Origin: Micromonospora chersina
GTDB taxonomy: Bacteria > Actinomycetota > Actinomycetes > Mycobacteriales > Micromonosporaceae
Length of the DNA: 64,000 bases
Direction of reading: 5' to 3'
Assembly (NCBI RefSeq): GCF_900091475.1
Contig: NZ_FMIB01000002.1
Location: forward strand, 2,666,001 to 2,730,000
The translations under genes and the position numbers were made by a program. Shown in pieces: positions 39,167 through 47,307 of this stretch (position 1 is the first letter of the stretch; each line of letters begins with the position of its first letter). A model generated the notes under the pieces. That model ran no database searches, was not told where the DNA came from, and was given only the letters and a program-made list of their open reading frames with translations.

Positions 39167-40504
39167 TCAGGCGCTGAAGCCGGCGGGCGACGGCCGGACC
39201 GCGCGGGCCACCGCGTCGGCGAGCGGCCCGAGGTCGGCCTCGTCGAGCGTGCTGACGGTGATGCGGACACCGGGCGCGGCGGCGATCCGGTTCAGCGCGC
39301 CGGGGGCCACCGACCAGCCGGCGTCCCGCAGGGCGGTGACCGCGACCGTCTCGTCGGGCACCGGCACCCACACGTTGATGCCGGTCCGGCCGTGGGCGGC
39401 CAGCCCGCGCGCCGCGAGGGCGTCGACAAGCCCGTCGCGCCGCCGGTCGTAGCTCTCCGCCGCGCGGCGCACGAGGCCGCCGGTGGCCGGGTCGCGCCAG
39501 AGCGCCAGGACCAGGCGTTGCAGCACCGTGGAGACCCAGCCGGCGCCGACCCGGGCCCGGCCGGCCACCCGGGCCACGGTGGCCTCGTCGCCGGCGAGCA
39601 CCGCGAGCCGCAGATCCGGGCCGTAGGGCTTGCTCACCGACCGGACGAAGGCCCACGCCGGGGTCGCCCCGGCAAGCGGGTGCAGGGGTACGCGGGCCAG
39701 CTCGGCGGCGTGGTCGTCCTCGATCAGCAGCAGGTCGGCACGGCCGGCGAGGAGCGCACGCAGCTCGGCCGCCCGGCCGGCGGAGACCGCGGCGCCGGTG
39801 GGGTTCTGGGCCCGGCTCGTGACGATCAGCGCGCGGGCGCCGGCGGCCAGCGCGGCGCGGACCCCCGGCGCGGTGGGGCCCTCGTCGTCGACGGGCACCC
39901 CGATGGCGCGCAGCCCGAGCGCGGCGACCAGGTCGAGCAGGTTGGCCCAGCCGGGGTCCTCGACGGCGACCGCGTCGCCGGGGCGCACGTGGGCGGCGAG
40001 CAGCCGCTCGATGCCGTCGAGCGCGCCACCGGTCACGGTGATCTCGTCGGCCGGCACCCCGTCCGTGGCGAGCCGCTCCCGGGCGGCGGCGGCCAGCTCG
40101 GGCAGGACGGCGCTGGCCGCGTACCCGACGGGTGCGCGGAGCTCGGCGGCGAGCGCGGCCAGGTGCGGGCCGAGCGGCGGCAGCAGCCGGCTGTCGGGGT
40201 TGCCGGCGGAGACGTCGCGGGCGCCGGGCAGCGGCGGGGGCATCAGCGCCGAGCGGCGGCTCGCCACGGGCGGGCGGGGGCGGACCCGGGTGCCGTGCCG
40301 GCCGGCGGTGACGACCAGGCCGCGCTGCCGCAGCTCCTGGTACGCCTTCGCGACGGTCGCCGGGCTGACGCCCAGCTCGGCGGCGAGGGCGCGGACGGCG
40401 GGCAGGGCGTCGCCCGGGGCGAGGTCGCCGGCCCGGATGCCGGTTTCCACGCTCGCCGAAATCGCCGCCGACGAGGAGCCGCTGATCTGATAACGTTCTG
40501 CCAC
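39167..40504 (-). CDS. MocR/PdxR-type regulator (GntR HTH fused to aminotransferase)
   Basis: 445 aa from GTG 40504. The N-terminal GntR winged HTH (about 1-75: GDLAPGDALPAVRALAAELGVSPATVAKAYQELRQRGLV) is followed by a class I aminotransferase-like domain with the PLP lysine in SVSKPYGPDLR and VIEDDH-type LLIEDDHAAEL. MocR proteins sense PLP or amino compounds and usually control the divergent gene, here a flavin-nucleotide-binding/GNAT fusion related to the pyridoxamine oxidase fold. Only about 37 bp separate the two starts. Confidence 0.9.
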   Translation of the reverse strand: MAERYQISGSSSAAISASVETGIRAGDLAPGDALPAVRALAAELGVSPATVAKAYQELRQRGLVVTAGRHGTRVRPRPPVASRRSALMPPPLPGARDVSAGNPDSRLLPPLGPHLAALAAELRAPVGYAASAVLPELAAAARERLATDGVPADEITVTGGALDGIERLLAAHVRPGDAVAVEDPGWANLLDLVAALGLRAIGVPVDDEGPTAPGVRAALAAGARALIVTSRAQNPTGAAVSAGRAAELRALLAGRADLLLIEDDHAAELARVPLHPLAGATPAWAFVRSVSKPYGPDLRLAVLAGDEATVARVAGRARVGAGWVSTVLQRLVLALWRDPATGGLVRRAAESYDRRRDGLVDALAARGLAAHGRTGINVWVPVPDETVAVTALRDAGWSVAPGALNRIAAAPGVRITVSTLDEADLGPLADAVARAVRPSPAGFSA

Positions 40505-40541
40505 AGTTCCGAGATTGTACTAGCACGAAGGTGGGATGTCG
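40505..40541. promoter_or_regulatory. Short divergent operator/promoter region of the MocR gene
   Basis: Contains GATTGTACTAGCACGAAGG, a partial palindrome around CTAG (TTGTA/CACGAA), positioned between the two start codons. MocR-family operators are often near-palindromes of this kind. The promoters must overlap coding sequence on both sides. Confidence 0.4.
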
Positions 40542-41789
40542 ATGTACCCCCCGACCGAGCGGACCACCGCCACCCGCATGCGGGCCCGGATGAGCTATGA
40601 CGAGGCCGCCGCGCACGCCGTGCTGGACGAGGCGTACCACTGCGCGCTCGGGTTCACCGTGGACGGCGAGCCGCGCGTGCTGCCCACCCTGCACGTGCGG
40701 ATCGGCGACACCCTCTACCTGCACGGCTCCACCGGCAGCCGGCCGCTGCTGGCCGCCCGTGACGACGCCGGCCTGCCGGTCTGCGTCGCGGTCACGGTGC
40801 TCGACGGGCTGGTCTTCGCCCGGTCCCAGTTCAACCACAGCGCCAACTACCGGTCGGTGGTGGCGCACGGCACCGCCCGCCTGGTGACCGACGAGCGGGA
40901 GAAGCGGGACGTGCTCACCGCGCTGGTGGAGAAGGTGGCCGCCGGGCGGAGCACGGACAGCCGCCCGCCGAGCCGCCGCGAGCTGGCCGAGACCGCCGTG
41001 CTGGCGCTGCCGCTGCGCGAGGTGTCGGTCCGCGCCCGGGCCGCCGGGGCCAACGACGATCCCGCCGACCTCCACCTGCCGTACTGGGCGGGGGTGGTGC
41101 CGCTGCGGCTCACCGCGGGCGTGCCGGAGCCGGCAGCCGGGGTGACCGCTCCGGTGCCGGCGTACCTGCGGGCGGCCCCGTCGCCGTGGCTGGAGCCGGT
41201 GGTGCTGCGCGGCGACCACGTCGTGCTGGAGCCGCTCGACGAGTCCCACGCCGAGGAGCTGTACGCCGCCCTCGACGACGACGAGGTCTGGCGGTACGTC
41301 GGCACCCCGCGCCCGGGCGGCGTCGAGGACACGGCGGCCTACGTCCGCTCCGCGCTCGACGCCCACCGGCGCGGGGCGCGGATGCCCTGGGTGCAGCGCT
41401 GCGCGGTCACCGGCGCCGTCGTCGGTACCACCTCCTACTACCAGCCGGACCCGGAGCTGCGGACCGTGGAGATCGGCTACACCCAGCTCGGCCGGCCGTG
41501 GTGGCGCACCGGGATCAACACCGAGGCGAAGCTGCTGCTGCTCACCCGGGCCTTCGAGGAGCTGGACGCCATCCGGGTCACCTGGCAGACCAGCTCCCTC
41601 AACGAGCGCTCGCAGCGGGCCATCGAGCGGCTCGGCGCGGTCCGCGAGGGGACGCTGCGGTCCAACCGGCGGCGCGCCGACGGCACCTGGCGGGAGTCCG
41701 CCCTCTACTCGATGCTGGCCGAGGAGTGGCCAAACGCACAGGTCAGGCTGCGGGAACGGCTTCGTCCGGCGGTGCCCGCGGCGTCATGA
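40542..41789 (+). CDS. Fusion of flavin-nucleotide-binding (PNPOx-like) and GNAT domains
   Basis: 415 aa from ATG 40542, which has GAAGGTGGG at proper spacing (ATG 40536 is too close). Residues about 1-200 are the split-barrel pyridoxamine-oxidase-like domain (AVLDEAYHCALGFTVDGEPRVLPTLHVRIGDTLYLHGS, FNHSANYRSVVAHGTARLV). Residues about 215-400 are a RimJ/RimL-type GNAT domain (HVVLEPLDESHAEELYAAL, EIGYTQLGRPWWRTGINTEAKLLLL, SLNERSQRAIERLGAVREG). Probably controlled by the divergent MocR regulator. The stop overlaps the LysE start. Confidence 0.88.
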   Translation: MYPPTERTTATRMRARMSYDEAAAHAVLDEAYHCALGFTVDGEPRVLPTLHVRIGDTLYLHGSTGSRPLLAARDDAGLPVCVAVTVLDGLVFARSQFNHSANYRSVVAHGTARLVTDEREKRDVLTALVEKVAAGRSTDSRPPSRRELAETAVLALPLREVSVRARAAGANDDPADLHLPYWAGVVPLRLTAGVPEPAAGVTAPVPAYLRAAPSPWLEPVVLRGDHVVLEPLDESHAEELYAALDDDEVWRYVGTPRPGGVEDTAAYVRSALDAHRRGARMPWVQRCAVTGAVVGTTSYYQPDPELRTVEIGYTQLGRPWWRTGINTEAKLLLLTRAFEELDAIRVTWQTSSLNERSQRAIERLGAVREGTLRSNRRRADGTWRESALYSMLAEEWPNAQVRLRERLRPAVPAAS

Positions 41790-42454
41790 TGACCGGCGTG
41801 CTGGGGATCACCGACATCTGGACGTACGTGCTGGGCACCGTGGCCATCGTGCTGCTGCCCGGGCCGAACTCGCTCTTCGTGCTCTCCACGGCGGCGCGCC
41901 GTGGCGTGGCGGCCGGCTACCGGGCCGCCGGGGGCGTGTTCGTCGGCGACTCGGTGCTGATGTTCCTCTCCGCCGCCGGGGTGGCGTCGCTGCTCAAGGC
42001 GTACCCGGCGCTCTTCCTCGTGATCAAGTGCGCCGGCGCCGCGTACCTCGGGTGGTTGGGCCTGGCCATGCTGCGCGGCGCGTGGCGGCGCTGGCGCGAC
42101 CGCAACGACCCGGCGACGCCGCGGCTGATCGACGCGGCGGAGCCGGCGACGGTGCGCAGCCCGTTCCGGCGGGCGTTGGTGATCAGCCTGCTCAACCCGA
42201 AGGCGATCCTCTTCTTCATCTCCTTCTTCATCCAGTTCGTCGACCCCGGGTACGCCTGGCCGGCGCTGTCCTTCCTGCTGCTCGGTCTGATCGCCCAGGT
42301 GACAAGCGCGCTCTACCTCACGGCGCTGATCCTCACCGGCACCTTCCTGGCCGCCCAGTTCCACCGCCGGCGGCGGCTCGCCGCGACCGGCACCACGGCC
42401 ATCGCGGTGCTCTTCCTCGGCTTCAGCCTGAAGCTCGCCACCGCCTCGGTCTGA
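41786..42454 (+). CDS. LysE/LeuE (RhtB) family amino acid exporter
   Basis: 222 aa with six hydrophobic helices and the family motif LLPGPNSLFVLSTAARRG near the N-terminus; SLLNPKAILFFISFF is the second conserved block. The start is ATG 41786 (or 41789), overlapping the upstream stop by four bases, so it is coupled to the fusion gene. Exported substrate unknown; leucine- or lysine-like amino acids are typical. Confidence 0.9.
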   Translation: MMTGVLGITDIWTYVLGTVAIVLLPGPNSLFVLSTAARRGVAAGYRAAGGVFVGDSVLMFLSAAGVASLLKAYPALFLVIKCAGAAYLGWLGLAMLRGAWRRWRDRNDPATPRLIDAAEPATVRSPFRRALVISLLNPKAILFFISFFIQFVDPGYAWPALSFLLLGLIAQVTSALYLTALILTGTFLAAQFHRRRRLAATGTTAIAVLFLGFSLKLATASV

Positions 42455-42471
42455 CCCCGCGGCGGCCCCGC

Positions 42472-43398
42472 TCAGGTGCCGTCGCCCCCACCACCACCGC
42501 CGACGCCCGCGCCGCCGGCCGTGCCGCCGAGGCCGTAGCCGGGGGCGACCGGCTCGTCGGGCGGGCGGCTCACGTGCGCGGACTCACTGATCCTGGCGGA
42601 CCAGTCGGCGTGCGCGGCGGCCGCCGCGTGCCGGTCGATGGCGTGCCGCAGCCAGCCGTCCACGACTGCCACCCAGTCCCGCCGGTCCGCCCCCGCGTGC
42701 CAGGTCCGGAACCGGCTGATGCTCTGGTGGGTGATCCCGGCCAGGGAGAGTCGCCGGTCGATCCAGAGCAGCACCTCCAGCCCCGCCGCGTTGGTCACGA
42801 AGATCACCTCCAGCTCGGTGATCGGGCCGGCGTAGAGCGGGGCCACCCAGTAGCCCAGCCGCTGGTGGAACGGGAACGCCTGCTCCACGCCGGGCAGCCG
42901 GCCCTGCTGGAGCCCGGCCTGCCGCATGACGAAACCGAGGGTCTCCAGCGCGGCGAGGACGTGCTGCTGGGTGGGGATCGGATGCACGAAGACCGGCACC
43001 ATGGCGCCCTGGTCCAGGTCCGGGTCGACCGACACCTCGGTACGCAGCCCGGTGCGCAGGCTCATCAGCGGCACCCCGCCGAAGATGGTCACCGGGGTCT
43101 CCCACGGCAGCGGTATCGCGAAGTCCACCGCCCGCCGCCGGTCCGCCGGCACCACGAACCGGCCGGCGATCGGCACCTGGTGGTACTGGACCAGCCGGCG
43201 GGGCGACTCCGGGTCCTCCGGCTCGACCTGGGCGACCAGCCCGAGCCGGATGTGCCGGACGGCGACGGGGTTGCCGCCCGCCGCCAGCGTGACCCGGCCG
43301 GGGAGCCGGAGGCCGGGACGGGTGCTCGGGTTGGGCAGCGTGGTGCTCACCGACAGCCCGGTCCACACGGACTCCGACGACACCCCGGTCAACCGCAT
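42472..43398 (-). CDS. Sporulation-control protein Spo0M homologue
   Basis: 308 aa from ATG 43398 (MRLTGVSSESVWTGLSVST). The arrestin-like Spo0M fold occupies the first two thirds (VDFAIPLPWETPVTIFGG, SLRTGLRTEVSVDPDLDQGAMVPVFVHP). The C-terminus is a Gly-rich tail. In Bacillus, Spo0M influences sporulation and division; in actinobacteria the role is not defined. Convergent with lysE (17-bp gap). Confidence 0.85.
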   Translation of the reverse strand: MRLTGVSSESVWTGLSVSTTLPNPSTRPGLRLPGRVTLAAGGNPVAVRHIRLGLVAQVEPEDPESPRRLVQYHQVPIAGRFVVPADRRRAVDFAIPLPWETPVTIFGGVPLMSLRTGLRTEVSVDPDLDQGAMVPVFVHPIPTQQHVLAALETLGFVMRQAGLQQGRLPGVEQAFPFHQRLGYWVAPLYAGPITELEVIFVTNAAGLEVLLWIDRRLSLAGITHQSISRFRTWHAGADRRDWVAVVDGWLRHAIDRHAAAAAHADWSARISESAHVSRPPDEPVAPGYGLGGTAGGAGVGGGGGGDGT

Positions 43399-43435
43399 GC
43401 GGCGGGCATTCCCACCGCCCGCTCCCCCATGCGAT

Positions 43436-43479
43436 CCGGGTGCGTCTGTTGTCGCCCCAGCGGCAACAGACGCACCCGG
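43436..43479 (-). terminator. Long hairpin sharing its arm with the one at 9476
   Basis: A 20-bp stem with one mismatch (arms 43436-43455 and 43460-43479) has a 4-nt CCCA loop. It lies 7 bp after the stop of the CBS-domain gene ending at 43487. The arm GGGTGCGTCTGTTGTCGC is the same as in the hairpin after the malic enzyme gene. Confidence 0.7.
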
Positions 43480-43486
43480 ATGACGA

Positions 43487-44551
43487 TCAGCGCATACGGC
43501 GGCCGCGGGGCACCGGGTCGGTCTCGTCGTCGAACTCGCCGATGACCTCCTCGAGGAGGTCCTCCAGCGCGACGAAGCCGATCGGCCGGGTCGGCCCACC
43601 GCCGTTGCTGACAAGCGCCAACTGGGCCTGGCGGCCCCGCATGGCGGCCACCGCCTCGGTGACCGACGCCTCGCCCGGCAGGGTGAACGCCGGGGTCATC
43701 AGCTCCTCCGCGACGGCCGGCCGGCCGGTGGTCACCGCGCGGACCGCCTCACGGACGTGGACGAGGCCGCAGACCTCGCCGCCCGCGTCGACAACGGCCA
43801 GCCGGGACCGGCCGCTGTCCCGGGAGACGTGCTCGATCCGCTCGGCGGTGTCGTCCCGGCGTACCGTGACGATCCGGTCGAACGGCTCCATCACCTGCGC
43901 CACGCTGGTGCCCTGCAACTCCAGCATGCTCGTCAGCATCTGGTGCTGCTCGGCGCCGAGCAGCCCGTGCTCGCGGGACTGCTCCAGCAGGATCCGCAGC
44001 TCGTCCGGGCCGTGCACCTGGGCGAGCTGGTCCTGCTGGCGGACTCCGAACAGCCGCAGCACGGCGTTGGCCAGGGCGTTGAGCGCGGACAGCACCGGAC
44101 GGGCGATCCGGGCGAAGGCCCGGAACGGCAGCGCCAGCAGCATGGCCGAGCGCTCCGCGTCGGTGATCGCCCAGGACTTCGGGGCCATCTCGCCGACCAC
44201 CAGGTGCAGGAAGGTCACCAGGGCCAGGGCGAACAGCAGCCCGACCAGGTGGCTCACCGCGTCCGGCAGCCCGACCGCGTGCAGCAGCGGGCTGAGCAGG
44301 TGCTCGATGGCCGGCTCGGCCAGCGCGCCGAGCCCCAGGGTGCACAGGGTGATGCCGAGCTGCGCGCCGGCCAGCATGAGGCTCAGCTCGCGGACGCCGT
44401 CCAGCGCCGCGCGGGCCGCCCGGCCGCCACCGACGGCCAGCTGCTCCAGGCGGTACCGCTTGGCCGCGACCAGCGCGAACTCGGCCGCCACGAAGAAGCC
44501 GTTGAGCGCCAGGAGCACCACGGAGAAGAAGAGCGCGAACCCGGGGCTCAT
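43487..44551 (-). CDS. CorC/HlyC-type membrane protein (DUF21 + CBS)
   Basis: 354 aa from ATG 44551. The N-terminal DUF21 (CNNM) membrane domain has about four helices (LFFSVVLLALNGFFVAAEFALVAAKRYRLEQL, LHLVVGEMAPKSWAI). Tandem CBS motifs follow (VMEPFDRIVTVRRDDTAERIEHV, LMTPAFTLPGEASVTEAVAAM); the C-terminus is short, and no full CorC_HlyC domain is seen. Related proteins export Mg2+ or Na+. Coupled by an ATGA overlap to the paralogous gene upstream, suggesting a heterodimer. Confidence 0.9.
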   Translation of the reverse strand: MSPGFALFFSVVLLALNGFFVAAEFALVAAKRYRLEQLAVGGGRAARAALDGVRELSLMLAGAQLGITLCTLGLGALAEPAIEHLLSPLLHAVGLPDAVSHLVGLLFALALVTFLHLVVGEMAPKSWAITDAERSAMLLALPFRAFARIARPVLSALNALANAVLRLFGVRQQDQLAQVHGPDELRILLEQSREHGLLGAEQHQMLTSMLELQGTSVAQVMEPFDRIVTVRRDDTAERIEHVSRDSGRSRLAVVDAGGEVCGLVHVREAVRAVTTGRPAVAEELMTPAFTLPGEASVTEAVAAMRGRQAQLALVSNGGGPTRPIGFVALEDLLEEVIGEFDDETDPVPRGRRMR

Positions 44552-45903
44552 GCGGCCTCCTCCCCGTGCGCGCCGGCTGTCGTGCGGAGACGGACCGAGT
44601 CGGCCACGTGCCGGTCCACGGCCAGCACCTCGACGAGGGCGCGCGGCTCGGCGTCCGGCTCCTCACCGTCGACGGCGAGGGCGATCTCCAGCCGGTCGCC
44701 GACCTCGGGCACCCGGCCCAGCTCCCGCATGACCAGGCCGGAGAGGGTGTCGTACTCGGGCGCCTCAGGCAGCGCGATGCCGGTGCTGTCGGCGACCTCG
44801 TCGATCCGCCAGCGGGCCGGCACCACCCAGGACCCGTCGTCCTGCCGCGCCGGGGCCCGCTCCGGCGGGTCGTCCTCGTCACGGATCGGGCCGACCAGCT
44901 CCTCGGCGATGTCCTCCAGCGTGATCACGCCGGCGAAGCCGCCGTACTCGTCGACCACGCAGGCGAGCTGCCGGTGCCCGACCCGGAGCCGGTCCAGCAC
45001 CGTCGGCAGCGGCAGCGTCTCCGGCACCAGCAACGGGGGTACGGCCACCGCCGACACCGGCGTGGTCGCCCGCTCGGCCGGCGGCACCCCGAGCACGTCG
45101 GCGATGCCGATCACGCCGACGAGGTCGTCGACGCCCTCGGCGCCGCGCACCGGGAACCGGGAGTGGCCCGTGTCGAGCAGCTCGACGACCCGGCTCACCG
45201 GCTCGTCGGCCCGTACGGTGTGCACGTCGACCCGGGGCACCATGGCCTCCCCGGCGGTCAGCTCCCGGAAGTCGAGCCCCCGGTCGAGCAGGTCGGACAT
45301 CTCGGCGTCGAGGTGCCCCTCCTCCCGGGACTCGGCGATGATCTGTTCCAGGTCCTCCGGTGTGGCGCCGCTGGGCAGCTCCTCGATCGGCTCGATGCCG
45401 ACCCGGCGGAGCAGCCGCACGGCGGCCCGGTCGAAGAGGGTGATCAGCGGTCCGGCGATCCGCAGGTACATGAGGGTGGACCCGGCGAGCGCCCGGGCGA
45501 GCGGCTCGGCGCGGGCGATGGCCAGGTTCTTCGGGGCCAGCTCGCCGAGGACCATCTGCACGATGGTGGCGATGATCAGGGCGAGCGCCACCGACAGCGG
45601 CAGCGCCACCCCGCTGGAGACCCCGGCGACGCCGAGCAGGTCGGCCAGCCCCGCGCCCAGGTACGGCTCGGCGGCGTAACCGACAAGCAGGGCGGTCACG
45701 GTGATGCCGAGCTGGGCTCCGGAGAGCATGAACGAGAGCCGGCCGGTCACCTCCAGGGCCCGGGCGGCGGCACGGTCGCCGCCGTCGGCGAGCTGCTTGA
45801 GCTTGCCCCGGTCCACGGCGACGTAACCGAACTCCTGGGCCACGAAGTAACCGGTGGCGGCGGTGAGCACGATGATGAGGACGAGACCGACGAGGATCAA
45901 CAC
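44548..45903 (-). CDS. CorC/HlyC-type membrane protein with CorC_HlyC domain
   Basis: 451 aa from GTG 45903. DUF21 domain (LIIVLTAATGYFVAQEFGYVAVDRGKLKQL, MVLGELAPKNLAIA), two CBS repeats (AMVPRVDVHTVRADEPVSRVVELL, LACVVDEYGGFAGVITLEDIAEELVG) and a C-terminal CorC_HlyC transporter-associated domain (DDGSWVVPARWRIDEVADSTG). Longer paralogue of the next gene. The ribosome-binding site is poor. Two-gene CNNM-like pairs of this kind are common in actinobacteria and probably act in divalent cation or Na+ efflux. Confidence 0.9.
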   Translation of the reverse strand: MLILVGLVLIIVLTAATGYFVAQEFGYVAVDRGKLKQLADGGDRAAARALEVTGRLSFMLSGAQLGITVTALLVGYAAEPYLGAGLADLLGVAGVSSGVALPLSVALALIIATIVQMVLGELAPKNLAIARAEPLARALAGSTLMYLRIAGPLITLFDRAAVRLLRRVGIEPIEELPSGATPEDLEQIIAESREEGHLDAEMSDLLDRGLDFRELTAGEAMVPRVDVHTVRADEPVSRVVELLDTGHSRFPVRGAEGVDDLVGVIGIADVLGVPPAERATTPVSAVAVPPLLVPETLPLPTVLDRLRVGHRQLACVVDEYGGFAGVITLEDIAEELVGPIRDEDDPPERAPARQDDGSWVVPARWRIDEVADSTGIALPEAPEYDTLSGLVMRELGRVPEVGDRLEIALAVDGEEPDAEPRALVEVLAVDRHVADSVRLRTTAGAHGEEAA

Positions 45904-46064
45904 GGGAGGTTCAGGGCTCCCGGGGCCGTCGGGTCCAGAGGTTGCCGGGCACGACCCGGCTGGCTACTGCTGCCCTCCTGGGCAGAGGAGTCGATCATGT
46001 GGCCATTTTATCGGCGGCGGCTGGACGTTCGCTGAGGGTGCCCGAAGCCTCCTCGCTGTCCGGT
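45904..46064. other. Region between the CBS gene pair and the mrp operon
   Basis: 161 bp. A CTGCCC-TCCT-GGGCAG hairpin lies at 45970-45985 and an AT-rich TAAAAT at about 46005-46010 on the minus strand, a plausible -10 for the CBS gene pair. No riboswitch was recognised although the genes are cation-related. Confidence 0.35.
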
Positions 46065-46394
46065 TCACCGCCCGGTCAGCTCGTCGGCGTCCAGCAGGTC
46101 CCGGTCGATCCGCCCCGAACGGTAGGCGGCGCGGCCGATCATCTGCGCGGCGACCGGCGCCGTGGCGAGCTGGAAGACCGCCACCAGCGCGATCATCCCC
46201 AGGTCGGCCGGCGTACGCAGGCGCAGCGCCAGGCCGACGAGGAGCAGCAGCACGCCGAGCACCTGCGGCTTGGTGGCGGCGTGCATCCGGTCCAGCACGT
46301 CCGGGAACCGCAGCACACCGATCCCGGCGACCAGGCTGAGCAGCGCCCCACCCAGCAGGCAGAGGCCACCGAGCCAGTCCGCGACCGCAGTCAT
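46065..46394 (-). CDS. mrpG: Na+/H+ antiporter subunit MrpG
   Basis: 109 aa with three hydrophobic helices and the family motif GIGVLRFPDVLDRMHAATKPQVLG. Last gene of the operon, overlapping mrpF by ATGA. No clear terminator follows. Confidence 0.93.
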   Translation of the reverse strand: MTAVADWLGGLCLLGGALLSLVAGIGVLRFPDVLDRMHAATKPQVLGVLLLLVGLALRLRTPADLGMIALVAVFQLATAPVAAQMIGRAAYRSGRIDRDLLDADELTGR

Positions 46395-46654
46395 GCCTCC
46401 TCCCGGACGGCGAAGCGCACCAGGGACACCGAGCCCACGAAGCCGAGCAGGGAGAGCACCACCAGCACGGGCAGCGTGGTGGCGTGGCGGTTGACCCCCG
46501 CCTCGGCGCCCACCGCGCCCAGCATGGTGGCGAGCAGCAGGTCGGCGGCGACGACCCGGTCGAGCAGGGACGGGCCGCGGTAGATCCGGGCCAGGGCGAG
46601 CAGCGCGGTGACCGAGAGCAGCACGGTCAGCGCGACGGCGAGGAGCGCGGTCAC
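46391..46654 (-). CDS. mrpF: Na+/H+ antiporter subunit MrpF
   Basis: 87 aa, three helices, motif LARIYRGPSLLDRVVAADLL. GTG 46654 overlaps the mrpE stop by GTGA, and its own stop overlaps mrpG. Confidence 0.93.
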   Translation of the reverse strand: MTALLAVALTVLLSVTALLALARIYRGPSLLDRVVAADLLLATMLGAVGAEAGVNRHATTLPVLVVLSLLGFVGSVSLVRFAVREEA

Positions 46655-47307
46655 TGATGGTTCCTCCGATCGACGGGTTCGAGTTCGAGCTGGCGTACCT
46701 CCGCGCGGGAGCCGACGGCGCGGACGATGCGCCGTTCGACGGCGAGGACCCGCTCCCGGCTGCCGGTCAGGTCCTCCGGGCCTCGGACGTCGAGGACGTG
46801 CACGTAGAGCACCCCGTGGTCGCGGTCGACCTCGAGGATCAGGGTCCCCGGCACCAGCGAGATCACCTCGGCGGTGAGCGCCAGGTTGAGGTCGGTGCGG
46901 ACCCGCAGCGGCACCGCGATGATCGCCCCGCGCGGGCGGTATCCGGGCCGCAGCGCGACGGCGGCGACGTGCAGGCTGGCGCTGACCAGCTCGCCGGCGA
47001 AGGTGACCGCGAGGACCAGCAGCGGTCCCGGGCGCAGTCGCCCGCCGAAGGTGACCGGCGGGAGCGGGAAGAAGAGCAGCACGGCCGCGCCGACCACGAT
47101 GCCGGCGAGCAGGTTGCCCCAGGACAGGTCGCCCCAGAGCAGCAGCCAGATGGCGACCAGCCAGCCGAGCGCGATGGCCTGGTCGCGCCGCCGCCCGCCC
47201 CGGCCCACGGCGGGCGCGGGGCCGTCGGGTGCCGGGCCGGGCGGCGGCGGGCCGTCCGCCGGCTCCCCGTCGCCGGCCGCCCGGTCCGCCGGCAGGTCGT
47301 CGGTCAC
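46651..47307 (-). CDS. mrpE: Na+/H+ antiporter subunit MrpE
   Basis: 218 aa from GTG 47307, which overlaps the mrpD stop. After an unusual 45-residue Pro/Asp/Ala-rich N-terminal tail, two to three helices follow (AIALGWLVAIWLLLWGDLSWGN, AVLLFFPLPPVTF) and then the soluble MrpE domain with ISLVPGTLILEVDRDHGVLYVHVLDV. The charged tail is absent from Bacillus MrpE and probably lies in the cytoplasm. Confidence 0.92.
   Translation of the reverse strand: MTDDLPADRAAGDGEPADGPPPPGPAPDGPAPAVGRGGRRRDQAIALGWLVAIWLLLWGDLSWGNLLAGIVVGAAVLLFFPLPPVTFGGRLRPGPLLVLAVTFAGELVSASLHVAAVALRPGYRPRGAIIAVPLRVRTDLNLALTAEVISLVPGTLILEVDRDHGVLYVHVLDVRGPEDLTGSRERVLAVERRIVRAVGSRAEVRQLELEPVDRRNHQ

Noticed and set aside
45904..46064. 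Possible Mg2+ or other cation riboswitch before the CBS membrane genes
   Set aside because: Only a 6-bp hairpin is visible; none of the conserved segments of known metal riboswitches could be matched.
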